Source of the DNA: JBGANR01 sp044222225
Lineage (GTDB): Bacteria; Actinomycetota; Actinomycetes; Mycobacteriales; Mycobacteriaceae
Assembly: GCA_044222225.1 (NCBI GenBank)
Contig: JBGANR010000011.1
Location: forward strand, 1-64,000
Length of the DNA: 64,000 nucleotides
Direction: 5' to 3'
Of the stretch, positions 33,175 through 40,468 are shown piece by piece; the stretch's first letter is position 1, and each line of letters starts with the position of its first letter. Below the pieces are notes generated by a model that saw only the letters and a list, made by a program, of their open reading frames with translations, was not told the origin of the DNA and did not search any database. Made by a program: the position numbers and the translations under genes.

Positions 33175-33310
33175 TGCCCCAGCGTAACGACGCGCCCGCG
33201 GCCCGACGTCCGCCGGGGTGGCGACGCAGGGCTCGGCTCGCGGATTCCGCCGCGCATCGGCGCCCTGAGATTCGCCGTACGCGCCGACGTCGCCCTAGTC
33301 TCTACAGACC

Positions 33311-34267
33311 GTGCGCGCCTTGCTGATCGTCAACCCGTATGCGACGTCGACGACGGCTTCCGGTCGCGACGCCCTCGTACAGACGTTGTCGGCGGCCATC
33401 GATCTGCAGGTCGTACACACCACTCACCGCGGGCACGCCGCCGAGCTGGCCTCGACCTGCGACGTCGACCTCGTGGTGGTGCACGGCGGCGACGGCACGG
33501 TCAACGAGGTCGTCAACGGCCTCCTCCCGACGGTCTCGGCGACGGCGACGACGCCCCCGGGCACCCCCACCGTCGCCGTCATCCCCGGCGGCAGCGCCAA
33601 CGTCTTCGCCCGCAGCCTCGGCATCGACGCCGATCCGCAGACCGCCACCGCCCAGCTCGTCGAGCGGCTCGCGGCCCCCGAGCTCGCACCGACGCCGGTC
33701 GGACTCGGCATCGCGCACGATCCGGCGATGAGTCACAGCCGCTGGTTCCTCTTCAACTCCGGGCTCGGTGTCGACGCCGCGACCGTCCGCGCGATGGAGG
33801 TCCTGCGGGCGTCCGGCAAGGCGGCGACGCCGCTGCGGTATCTGCGCGAGACGGTCCGGGCGTTCTTCCACGCGGCCGGCGGGCCGCCGAGCCTCACCGT
33901 CGAACTGCCCGGCGCGGACCCCGTCGCCGGCGTGTACTTCGCGTTCGTCTCCAACTCGAGCCCGTACTCGTTCTTCGGCGACCGCCCCATCCACACCAAT
34001 CCCGGCACCAGCCACGACACCGGCCTCGGGATCTTCGCCTCGCGTTCGATGAGCACGCTGCGCAACCTGCCGCTCGTCTGGCAGATGAACGCCCGCGACG
34101 GGCGGCCGGACCGGCCGCATCTGCTGCGCGAAGACGATGTCGCCTGCCTGCGCATCACGTCCGACGAGCCGATCGATTTCCAGGTGGACGGCGACTATCT
34201 CGGCACTCGCACCGAGGTCTCGTTCGGCCATTGCCGGGCCGTGCTGCCCGTCGTCACCTTCGCCTGA
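33311..34267 (+). CDS. diacylglycerol kinase-like lipid kinase (Rv3218 type)
   Basis: This 318-residue DAGK-catalytic-fold protein has the start MRALLIVNPYATSTT, the nucleotide-binding HGGDGTVNEVVNGLL and PGGSANVFARSLG. These are the DgkB/YegS-family signatures. It probably phosphorylates a lipid such as diacylglycerol or a sphingoid base with ATP, at the cytoplasmic face of the membrane. The GTG lies 9 nt after TAGTCT (33296-33301), so the message may be leaderless. It is the last gene before the whiB1 regulatory region. Confidence 0.9.
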   Translation: MRALLIVNPYATSTTASGRDALVQTLSAAIDLQVVHTTHRGHAAELASTCDVDLVVVHGGDGTVNEVVNGLLPTVSATATTPPGTPTVAVIPGGSANVFARSLGIDADPQTATAQLVERLAAPELAPTPVGLGIAHDPAMSHSRWFLFNSGLGVDAATVRAMEVLRASGKAATPLRYLRETVRAFFHAAGGPPSLTVELPGADPVAGVYFAFVSNSSPYSFFGDRPIHTNPGTSHDTGLGIFASRSMSTLRNLPLVWQMNARDGRPDRPHLLREDDVACLRITSDEPIDFQVDGDYLGTRTEVSFGHCRAVLPVVTFA

Positions 34268-34414
34268 CATCCCGCTGACCAGCGCAGACGTACCGATCGC
34301 CGGCCGCCGGACACCGGCGCGTCACAGAAGCGAGCGACGTAATTCACAGAGACGCCGACGAGCGCGCGGCGTAGTGTAAACCTTCGACGCGCAGCGATCC
34401 CGCCCGCCCCCGGG

Positions 34415-34430
34415 AGTGAGATGCTTCACG
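34415..34430 (+). promoter_or_regulatory. CRP-type palindrome upstream of whiB1, distal
   Basis: AGTGA-GATGCT-TCACG is a GTGA-N6-TCAC palindrome, the core of the mycobacterial cAMP receptor protein consensus (TGTGA-N6-TCACA). It lies 166 bp before the whiB1 ATG. Confidence 0.7.
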
Positions 34431-34463
34431 GTTCCGGAAGATGCCATTGACACCGCCGGAATT

Positions 34464-34479
34464 CGTGAAAGTATTCACA
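34464..34479 (+). promoter_or_regulatory. CRP-type palindrome upstream of whiB1, proximal
   Basis: CGTGA-AAGTAT-TCACA is a second GTGA-N6-TCAC palindrome whose centre is 49 bp downstream of the first. M. tuberculosis whiB1 is controlled by two CRP sites, and this arrangement mirrors it. The rest of 34268-34595 holds no gene that I can support. Confidence 0.75.
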
Positions 34480-34595
34480 AAGGATACGCCACGGTAACAA
34501 GCCGGTAGCGCGAGAGACATGCCCGCAAGGGCGACCACGCCCCCAGCCCGGGGCACGAGAGCGCGCGGCGACGCGCACGCGAAGGAGTAGTCGAG

Positions 34596-34847
34596 ATGGA
34601 CTGGCGTCACAAGGCCGTGTGTCGTGATGAGGATCCGGAACTGTTCTTCCCGGTCGGGACGAGCGGCCCGGCGATCGCGCAGATCGCCGACGCGAAGCTC
34701 GTCTGCAACCGCTGCCCCGTGATGACCGAGTGCCTCACCTGGGCCCTCGAATCAGGCCAGGACGCCGGCGTCTGGGGCGGCATGTCCGAGGACGAGCGCC
34801 GGGCCCTCAAGCGACGCAACGCACGCAACCGTCGCGCAGCCGTCTAG
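34596..34847 (+). CDS. whiB1: WhiB1, iron-sulfur transcription factor
   Basis: This 83-residue Wbl protein has the cluster cysteines at Cys9 (AVCRDEDPELFF), Cys37 and Cys40 (VCNRCPV) and Cys46 (TECLTWA), the GVWGG turn and a basic C-terminus (RRALKRRNARNRR) that contacts DNA. WhiB1 is the essential, nitric-oxide-sensitive Wbl protein of mycobacteria and binds sigma-A. The ATG has GAAGGAG 7-8 nt upstream. Two CRP-type sites sit in its promoter region, implying cAMP control, and a 30-bp palindrome ends the transcript. Confidence 0.96.
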   Translation: MDWRHKAVCRDEDPELFFPVGTSGPAIAQIADAKLVCNRCPVMTECLTWALESGQDAGVWGGMSEDERRALKRRNARNRRAAV

Positions 34848-34862
34848 ACCCCGAGATCGGAT

Positions 34863-34892
34863 GATCGGCCCCGGCAGCTGCCGGGGCCGATC
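34863..34892. terminator. 30-bp perfect palindrome after whiB1
   Basis: GATCGGCCCCGGCAG at 34863-34877 is followed immediately by its exact reverse complement. It lies 16 bp after the whiB1 stop and 20 bp beyond the convergent pdtaS stop, fitting a bidirectional terminator. Confidence 0.75.
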
Positions 34893-34912
34893 GTCGTTCC
34901 GGGACCCGGGAT

Positions 34913-36400
34913 TCAACGCAGGGGGATCCTCAGCCGCACGCGCGCGCCGTCGTCGGAGGTGAACTCGATACGGCCGCCGAGTTCGATCGTCACGAGCGTC
35001 TGCACGATCTGCAGCCCGAGCCGTCCCGTCGCCGTCGGGTTGAAGCCGGCGGGCAGCCCGACGCCGTCGTCCTCGACGACGAGCCGCAGCTCGCGCGCCG
35101 ACCGCTCGGCCACGACCCGGACCAGGCCGTCGCCGCCGCCGTAGGCGTGCTCGACCGAGTTCTGCAGCAGCTCGGTCAGCGCCTGGACCAGCGGCATCGC
35201 CTTCTCCGAGCCGAGGGTGCCCGCCGAACCCACGCGCCGGATGCTGATGCGTCCGCCCGCCGTCGGCGCGAGATCGGTGATGACGCCGGCGAGCTGATCG
35301 AGGACGACGTCGAGATCGACCTCCTCGCCGACCCCCATCGAGAGCGTGTCGTGGACCAGCGCGATGGCCGCGACCCGGCGCGTCGCCTCGGCCAGCGCCG
35401 TCCGCGCCTCCTCGTTCGAGGCCCGTCGCGCCTGCAGCCGCAGCAGCGCCGAGACGCTTTGCAGATTGTTCTTGACGCGGTGGTGGATCTCGCGGATCGT
35501 CGCGTCCTTGCTGATCAGCGCGAGGTCGCGGCGCTTGATCTCGGTGACGTCCCGGACGAGCACCGCCGCCCCGCTGCAGACGCCCCGCGGCGTCAGCGGC
35601 ACCGCGCGCAGCAACACGCTCGCGCGCCGGGCGTCGGCCTCGATGCGTGTGCCCGTCTCACCGCGGATCGCCGCGCGGATGATCCCGGCGACCTCGGACG
35701 CGACGAACGGGTCGTTGACCAGCCCCTGCGTGAGGTCGGCCAGATCGGAACCGATGAAGTCGTCGACGATCCCCATCCGGTGATAGGCGCTGATGGCGTT
35801 GGGACTGGCGTAGACGGCACGGCCGTCGGCGTCGACGCGGATGAATCCGTCGCCGGCGCGCGGCGTCGACAGCCCGCCGGGGTTGGCCTCGTCGCCGGGG
35901 AAGAGCCCGTCGGCGACCATCTGGAACATGTCCTGCGCCGTGCCCTGATACGAGAGCTCGAGGTTGGACGGCAGCCGCGGATAGGTGAGGTTGATGACCT
36001 TGCTGAGCACCGCGATCGGATCGCCCGCCGACCGTGCCCGCACCGGGTACGCCTCGCGCCGCGTCGACCCCTGCGTCGACCAGCGCAGCCGCTCCTCACG
36101 CAGGACGACGCCGCGCGTCAACGCCTCGGCGAGCTGCGGCGAGTCGCCGTCGGTGGTGACGGCGCCGACCGCGTCGTCGGGGAAGACGGTCGGCGTCGTG
36201 TTGGGCCGGCACTGCCCCACGCAGACGAGCCGGTCGCCGGCGCCGATCGCGGAGCCCTCGTCGACGCGGACCCACAGCTGCAGATCGGCGAAGGAGAGGT
36301 CGGAGAGGAGCTGCCATTCGGCGACGAGCCGCTGCAACTGCACGGTGTCCTCGCCGCGGAGCGAGGAATGCTCGGCGAGAAGATCGGTGAGGGTCGACAC
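34913..36400 (-). CDS. pdtaS: PdtaS, cytosolic HWE/HisKA_2 sensor histidine kinase
   Basis: This 495-residue soluble kinase has an N-terminal GAF domain (about 1-145), a PAS domain (about 180-290) and a HisKA_2 dimerisation domain with phospho-acceptor His in REIHHRVKNNLQSVSALL (His306/His307), then HATPase (NSVEHAYGGGDG, EDDGVGLPAG). It is the orthologue of Rv3220c, which phosphorylates the RNA-binding antiterminator PdtaR. PdtaR is not in this window. No membrane helix is present. The 30-bp palindrome lies just beyond its stop. The ATG at 36400 matches the family N-terminus MSTLTDLLAEH. Confidence 0.94.
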   Translation of the reverse strand: MSTLTDLLAEHSSLRGEDTVQLQRLVAEWQLLSDLSFADLQLWVRVDEGSAIGAGDRLVCVGQCRPNTTPTVFPDDAVGAVTTDGDSPQLAEALTRGVVLREERLRWSTQGSTRREAYPVRARSAGDPIAVLSKVINLTYPRLPSNLELSYQGTAQDMFQMVADGLFPGDEANPGGLSTPRAGDGFIRVDADGRAVYASPNAISAYHRMGIVDDFIGSDLADLTQGLVNDPFVASEVAGIIRAAIRGETGTRIEADARRASVLLRAVPLTPRGVCSGAAVLVRDVTEIKRRDLALISKDATIREIHHRVKNNLQSVSALLRLQARRASNEEARTALAEATRRVAAIALVHDTLSMGVGEEVDLDVVLDQLAGVITDLAPTAGGRISIRRVGSAGTLGSEKAMPLVQALTELLQNSVEHAYGGGDGLVRVVAERSARELRLVVEDDGVGLPAGFNPTATGRLGLQIVQTLVTIELGGRIEFTSDDGARVRLRIPLR

Positions 36401-36463
36401 CCGGTTCGGCCCCCCTCACACTCGTCGACGACCCCCGTATCGTCTCATCGCCGGAGCGAGCGG

Positions 36464-36979
36464 TCACACGTGGGACATCTCCCGGACGATCCGAAGGAAG
36501 TGCTCGGCCGGGTATTCACTGCCCGCGGCCAGCGGATACGGCGCCGGTGACAGCGGGACGACGACCCCGTCGCCGTCGCCGGAGAACCCGCCTTCCGACG
36601 ACCCGCCGCCCGAGAGCGGGCCGCTCGAGAGCCGGCCGTTCGAGAACCACAGCGCCATGATCGCCAGCGCCGGGATCTCGACCAGCCGGATCTCCCCGCC
36701 CGGCGCACCGCGGGTGGGCGCCGGCGCCGCGAGGATCTGCGTGATCGACGCGAGGAACGAGCCGTAGTCCCGCTGCAGGACGTGCGGCACATCGTCGGCG
36801 GGCGAGACGAAATCGGTGCAGACGGGCCCCGCGACCGAGAGCTCCATCGTGGCCCGCTCCATCGTCTTCATCGCATCCCTCTCCGTCGTGATCCTCGTCC
36901 GGGTCGACTCCGCAAGCTCCGTCTCGGTCCCGTACGCCGCGGCGCTCACGGCCGGCGTCGCGTAACGCTCCGTGTTCAT
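36464..36979 (-). CDS. unidentified protein upstream of pdtaS
   Basis: This 171-residue protein has a good ribosome-binding site (GGGAGGC 6-7 nt before the ATG) and coding-like residue use in its first half (VCTDFVSPADDVPHVLQRDYG, SITQILAAPAP). A Gly/Ser-rich spacer (SSGPLSGGGSSEGGFSGDGDG) precedes the conserved-looking end SEYPAEHFLRIVREMSHV. There is no signal peptide or membrane helix. I do not recognise the family. It ends 63 bp before the pdtaS ATG on the same strand, so co-transcription is possible. Confidence 0.7.
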   Translation of the reverse strand: MNTERYATPAVSAAAYGTETELAESTRTRITTERDAMKTMERATMELSVAGPVCTDFVSPADDVPHVLQRDYGSFLASITQILAAPAPTRGAPGGEIRLVEIPALAIMALWFSNGRLSSGPLSGGGSSEGGFSGDGDGVVVPLSPAPYPLAAGSEYPAEHFLRIVREMSHV

Positions 36980-37159
36980 CGGTGCCTCCCTGAACGTGCT
37001 GTCACGATCGACGTTAGAAGCCCGTGACGCGCACGGCCCGCGTAGCGCACTACCTGAAACCCACGACGTATCGACGCGGGTCCGCCGACCGGTCGATCGG
37101 GATGTCAGCGACGCCGAGGACGTATGGAAGAATGGCCGACTGGACGAAAGGAGGTCCTC
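36980..37159. other. intergenic region between the unidentified gene and bL37
   Basis: These 180 bp lie between divergent genes. Apart from the ribosome-binding sites at each end (GGGAGGC for the minus gene, AAAGGAGG for bL37) I see no convincing promoter hexamers or repeats. Confidence 0.4.
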
Positions 37160-37234
37160 ATGGGCAAGCGAGGACGCAAGAAGCGCGCGCGCAAGAAGAA
37201 CGCCGCCAACCACGGCAGGCGCCCCAACGCCTGA
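37160..37234 (+). CDS. 50S ribosomal protein bL37 (24 residues)
   Basis: A 24-codon frame encodes MGKRGRKKRARKKN followed by AANHGRRPNA, with a consensus AAAGGAGG at 37148-37154, 5-6 nt before the ATG. Size, the Lys/Arg-rich start and the NHGxRPN ending match bL37, the tiny actinobacterial 50S protein first seen in mycobacterial ribosome structures. It is too short for usual gene callers. The C-terminal stop is 28 bp from the convergent rshA stop. Confidence 0.85.
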   Translation: MGKRGRKKRARKKNAANHGRRPNA

Positions 37235-37262
37235 TCCGGCGTCGGCGTATGCGTCGGCGGGG

Positions 37263-37544
37263 CTAGTCGCCGTGGACGATCATCGTCTGGGTGAACTCGA
37301 TGATCAGCCTGCTGCGCAGCCCCTCGGGCGCCCGCTCACCGCGGCAGCCGCGCGAGATGACCGCCTTGACGCGCTCCTCGATGCCGTAGTGCTGCAGGCA
37401 GCTGCCGCATTCCGCGAGGTGCTGCTCGACGCGGATACGCGCCTCGGTGTCGCATTCGTCGTCCAACAGCAGCCAGACGTCGGCGATCACCGCCGAGCAG
37501 TCGAGCCGCGTGATCTCCGCCGCGGCGTCGTCCCTGATGCTCAT
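37263..37544 (-). CDS. rshA: RshA/RsrA, zinc anti-sigma factor of SigH
   Basis: This 93-residue ZAS-family anti-sigma factor has the redox motif H-x3-C-x2-C (QHLAECGSC, His42, Cys46, Cys49) plus Cys31 upstream, the zinc ligands that form disulfides under oxidative stress and release SigH. Its ATG overlaps the sigH stop (ATGA), so sigma and anti-sigma are made together. AGGAGGC lies 5-6 nt upstream of the ATG. It matches Rv3221A/RsrA in size and position. Confidence 0.95.
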   Translation of the reverse strand: MSIRDDAAAEITRLDCSAVIADVWLLLDDECDTEARIRVEQHLAECGSCLQHYGIEERVKAVISRGCRGERAPEGLRSRLIIEFTQTMIVHGD

Positions 37545-38185
37545 GCCGTCGCCTCCTCGCGCCGGACCCCGATGCCACGCTCCTTGGCCACATCGGCCAG
37601 CAATGCCCGCAGCTGCTTGCGGCCGCGGTGCAACCGCGACATGACGGTGCCGATCGGGGTGTCCATGATCTCGGCGATCTCCTTGTACGGCAGGCCCTCC
37701 GCGTCCGCGTAGTACACGGCCATGCGGAATTCCTCCGGCAGCTGCGCGAGGGCGTTCTTGATCTCGTCGTCGGGCAGGGACTCGAGTGCCTCGACCTCGG
37801 CGGAGCGCAGACCGGTCGACGTGTGCTCGGCCGTCTGCGCCAGCTGCCAATCGCTGATCTCGTCGGTCGGATACTGCGCGGGCTGTCGCTGCTTCTTGCG
37901 GTAACCGTTGATGTAGGTGTTGGTCAGGATGCGGTAGAGCCAGGCCTTGAGGTTGGTGCCCTCCCGGAAACTCGCGAACGACGAGTAGGCCTTGATCATC
38001 GCCTCCTGGACCAGGTCTTCGGCGTCGGCCGGGTTGCGCGTCATCCGCATCGCGGCACCGTAGAGCTGGTCCAGCATCGGCAGGGCGTCCGTCTCGAAAC
38101 GGGCACGCAACTCGTCCGGGGATGCGTCCGAACGACGCGTGGAACCGGCATCCGCCGTCGCGGCGTCGTCGGGGTGCTCTGTCAC
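37541..38185 (-). CDS. sigH: SigH, ECF sigma factor for thiol-oxidative and heat stress
   Basis: This 214-residue group-IV sigma factor (SigH/SigR type) has sigma-2 with LYGAAMRMTRNPADAEDLVQ and NLKAWLYRILTNTYINGYRK, and sigma-4 with GLPYKEIAEIMDTPIGTVMS. It directs thiol-stress genes and is held inactive by RshA, encoded immediately downstream. The GTG at 38185 has GAAGGAG 5 nt upstream and gives the usual length. An in-frame ATG at 38278 has its own consensus AGGAGGTGA and would add 31 residues; a SigH-type promoter sits just before it. Both forms may therefore be made. Confidence 0.95.
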   Translation of the reverse strand: MTEHPDDAATADAGSTRRSDASPDELRARFETDALPMLDQLYGAAMRMTRNPADAEDLVQEAMIKAYSSFASFREGTNLKAWLYRILTNTYINGYRKKQRQPAQYPTDEISDWQLAQTAEHTSTGLRSAEVEALESLPDDEIKNALAQLPEEFRMAVYYADAEGLPYKEIAEIMDTPIGTVMSRLHRGRKQLRALLADVAKERGIGVRREEATA

Positions 38186-38278
38186 GCGGTCTCCTTCGGC
38201 GGGCGGGCTGCCGCTCCAGATTACCGCCCGCAACAGCAGCGGGTTCGCCGTCGTGCGCGTGAGCGTCGCCGTGGTCAT
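38186..38278 (-). CDS. possible 31-codon N-terminal extension of SigH (long isoform)
   Basis: From the ATG at 38278 the frame is open into sigH. AGGAGGTGA (38293-38285) lies 9 nt upstream of the ATG, a better ribosome-binding site than most in the window. The added peptide begins MTTATLTRTTANPLLLRAVIW. In Streptomyces SigR a comparable extended isoform made from the stress-induced promoter is unstable and provides negative feedback. That role here is inferred from layout alone. Confidence 0.5.
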
Positions 38279-38309
38279 CGGCCGTCACCTCCTGTCGTCA
38301 CCGGGCTGC

Positions 38310-38335
38310 AACGCCGCGAAGACGGCCGCTGTTCC
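38310..38335 (-). promoter_or_regulatory. SigH-type autoregulatory promoter
   Basis: On the minus strand GGAACA (38335-38330), 16 nt, then CGTT (38313-38310) match the SigH/SigR promoter consensus (GGAAC/T - 16 to 18 nt - GTT). The predicted start at about 38303 leaves only about 25 nt to the ATG at 38278, just enough for its AGGAGG, so this promoter should favour the long SigH isoform. Confidence 0.75.
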
Positions 38336-38346
38336 CCGGTGCGGGC

Positions 38347-38376
38347 TCGACATCATTCAGTGCACGGTCGTACACT
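38347..38376 (+). promoter_or_regulatory. promoter of the lipase-like gene, leaderless
   Basis: TCGACA (38347-38352), an 18-nt spacer and TACACT (38371-38376) point right; the ATG at 38385 is 8 nt after the -10, and there is no Shine-Dalgarno. Confidence 0.5.
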
Positions 38377-38384
38377 GATTTCTC

Positions 38385-39587
38385 ATGTCGACCTCCCTGG
38401 GCGCCGACGAGGCCCGCGCCCTCACCGAACTCGCCTTCGACGAGCTGGCTGCGGCCGCCGAGGGCGTCGCCCGCATCCATCAGGCGATCGCGCGGGTCGC
38501 GGCGCCGGTGACGCTCGCGCGGACCGTCCACGACCCCATCGCATCGGCCGTGTACTCGGGGGTCGCGGGATGCCTGCGGGCGGCGTCGTCCGTCGGGGGC
38601 CTGATCGCCGAGGAGGCGGGCGCGACGCTGACGGCGCCGCCCTCGTACACGAGGTCGGGCGCCCTGACGATCGCCGCCTTCAACGGGTTGATCGGCGACG
38701 TCCTCGCCGCCGACGGGTCGCCGCTGGCCACGGAGATGTCGCTTCGGGTCGGCGGAGCGCCGGTCACGGTGCCGACGGCAGCCGCCACTCTGCCGGCGGT
38801 GGCCGATCGGCTGGTGGTGTTCGTCCACGGGCTGATGGAGACCGAGCACGCGTGGGGCGAAGGCGCCGCGGATGACGATCCGGAGCGCTGGAGCTACGGC
38901 GGGCGGCTCGCCGCGGAGCACGGGCTGACGCCGTTGTACGTCCGCTACAACACCGGACGCCGCATCGGCGAGAACGGTCGTGCACTCTCGGAACTGTTGG
39001 CCGACGTGGTCGCAGACTGGCCGGTGCCGGTCACCGACATCGTGCTCATCGGCCATTCGATGGGCGGACTCGTCATCCGCGCGGCGTGCCACACAGGGCG
39101 TGACGACGCCTGGGCGCCGCTCGTCTCGACGACGGTGAGTCTCGGCAGTCCGCATCTCGGCGCACCGCTGGCGAAGGCGGTGCACTACGCGGCGCTCGCG
39201 CTGGACCAGGTGCCGTTGACGCGTCCGCTCTCCCGACTGCTGCGCCGGCGCAGCGGGGGCGTGCGCGACCTGTTCCACGGCGACGTCGCGGCATCGCCGA
39301 ACGACGATCCCGACGGCGTCCGGCAGACCGCGCCCGAGGACGTCCCGCTGCTCGCGACGGCGCGGCACTACGCGATCACCGCGACGATGACGCGCAGCCC
39401 GGGCCACATCATCGGCTGGCTGCTCGGCGACGGCCTCGTCCGCGCGACGAGCGGTCAGGGTAAGAGTTCGACCCGCGACATCGGCTTCGCCCCGGTCGAT
39501 ATCGCCCACCTGGGCGATGCGCACCACTTCACACTGCTCCGCGACGAGGCCGTCTACCGCTTCATCGCCGTACGCGTCGGCGCTTGA
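38385..39587 (+). CDS. alpha/beta hydrolase with PGAP1/lipase-like fold
   Basis: This 400-residue protein has a helical N-terminal 140 residues and a hydrolase domain from about 143: VVFVHGLMETEHAWG (oxyanion loop), GHSMGGLVIR (nucleophile Ser), SLGSPHLGAPLAK and a late His in DAHHFTLLRDEAVY. It resembles PGAP1-like esterases and triacylglycerol lipases of actinobacteria. The N-terminal half has moderately hydrophobic stretches but no clear signal peptide. It is back-to-back with the sigH promoter in a 106-bp interval. Substrate unknown. Confidence 0.85.
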   Translation: MSTSLGADEARALTELAFDELAAAAEGVARIHQAIARVAAPVTLARTVHDPIASAVYSGVAGCLRAASSVGGLIAEEAGATLTAPPSYTRSGALTIAAFNGLIGDVLAADGSPLATEMSLRVGGAPVTVPTAAATLPAVADRLVVFVHGLMETEHAWGEGAADDDPERWSYGGRLAAEHGLTPLYVRYNTGRRIGENGRALSELLADVVADWPVPVTDIVLIGHSMGGLVIRAACHTGRDDAWAPLVSTTVSLGSPHLGAPLAKAVHYAALALDQVPLTRPLSRLLRRRSGGVRDLFHGDVAASPNDDPDGVRQTAPEDVPLLATARHYAITATMTRSPGHIIGWLLGDGLVRATSGQGKSSTRDIGFAPVDIAHLGDAHHFTLLRDEAVYRFIAVRVGA

Positions 39588-39599
39588 ATCGGGCCCCGG

Positions 39600-40361
39600 T
39601 CACAGCAGAGTCCCCTGCTCGGGCGCCGGCTCGGCGGGGTCGATCAGCTCCGGTCCGTCGTTGCGGACGCTGTTGACCAGCGACGACACCTCACGGATCT
39701 CGATGGCCCGGACGAGTTCGAGCGCGGGCGGCGCCAGCAGCGCGGGGTCGGGCGGCGCGTCGGGGTCGAGCCAGTCGTCCCACCATTCGCGGGGCATGAC
39801 GAGCGGCATCCGATCGTGCACCTGCGCCAGCGGGCCGACGGCGCCGGTGGTGAGGATCGTCGTCGAGAGCAGCCACGGTGACCCGGGAGCCTCCGGGACC
39901 CGCGGCACCGGGGCGCGCCAGGCCGTCCACAGTCCGGCCATGAACAGCCGGCTGCCGTCGCGCGGCGTCATGTAGCAGGCCTGTTTGCGCGGACGCCCGT
40001 CCGGACCCGACTCGACGCGCCACTCGTACCAACCGTCCATCGGGAGCAGGCAGCGGCGGCCGGGCAGCGATGTCTTGAACGACGCCGTCGTCGCCGCGGT
40101 CTCCGCCCGTGCGTTGAACAGCGGCTTGCCGCTCACCTCTTTCTTCCACGCGGGCACCAGCCCCCAGCGCATCGAGCGGATGCGCAGCCGGGTCTCGGCG
40201 TCCGGCGGGGCGCCCCGGTCACGTCGCCGTGCCACGACCAGCACCTCGTCGGTGGGCGCCACGTTGTAGCGCGGGCCGTCCCAGTTCTCGACCTCGTCGA
40301 GCGCGTCGAGTTCGGTGGCGAGCACGGCCGGGTCGACGGTCGACGTGTAGCGCCCGCACAT
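39600..40361 (-). CDS. HMCES/YedK-type abasic-site protease-fold protein (SRAP)
   Basis: This 253-residue SRAP-family protein starts MCGRYTS, exposing the catalytic Cys2 after Met removal. The other conserved parts are RYNVAPTDEVLVV, MRWGLVPAWKKE, NARAETAATTASFK, RRCLLPMDGWYEWR and the late His in QVHDRMPLVM. It forms a thiazolidine crosslink with abasic sites in single-stranded DNA and shields them. GGGAGAG precedes the ATG. It is the Rv3226c counterpart, divergent from aroA. Confidence 0.95.
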   Translation of the reverse strand: MCGRYTSTVDPAVLATELDALDEVENWDGPRYNVAPTDEVLVVARRRDRGAPPDAETRLRIRSMRWGLVPAWKKEVSGKPLFNARAETAATTASFKTSLPGRRCLLPMDGWYEWRVESGPDGRPRKQACYMTPRDGSRLFMAGLWTAWRAPVPRVPEAPGSPWLLSTTILTTGAVGPLAQVHDRMPLVMPREWWDDWLDPDAPPDPALLAPPALELVRAIEIREVSSLVNSVRNDGPELIDPAEPAPEQGTLL

Positions 40362-40455
40362 CAGCGACTCTCCCTCATCCGGCGACCATAGGCCGCGCCG
40401 CGCGAGGAGGGGGAAGCACACCGAAAACCCGTCGAAGCGCCGTCGGCACGCATGC

Positions 40456-40461
40456 GATACT
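40456..40461 (+). promoter_or_regulatory. -10 element of aroA, leaderless start
   Basis: GATACT lies 7 nt before the GTG at 40469 and there is no Shine-Dalgarno. Confidence 0.5.
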
Positions 40462-40468
40462 GGCTGCC

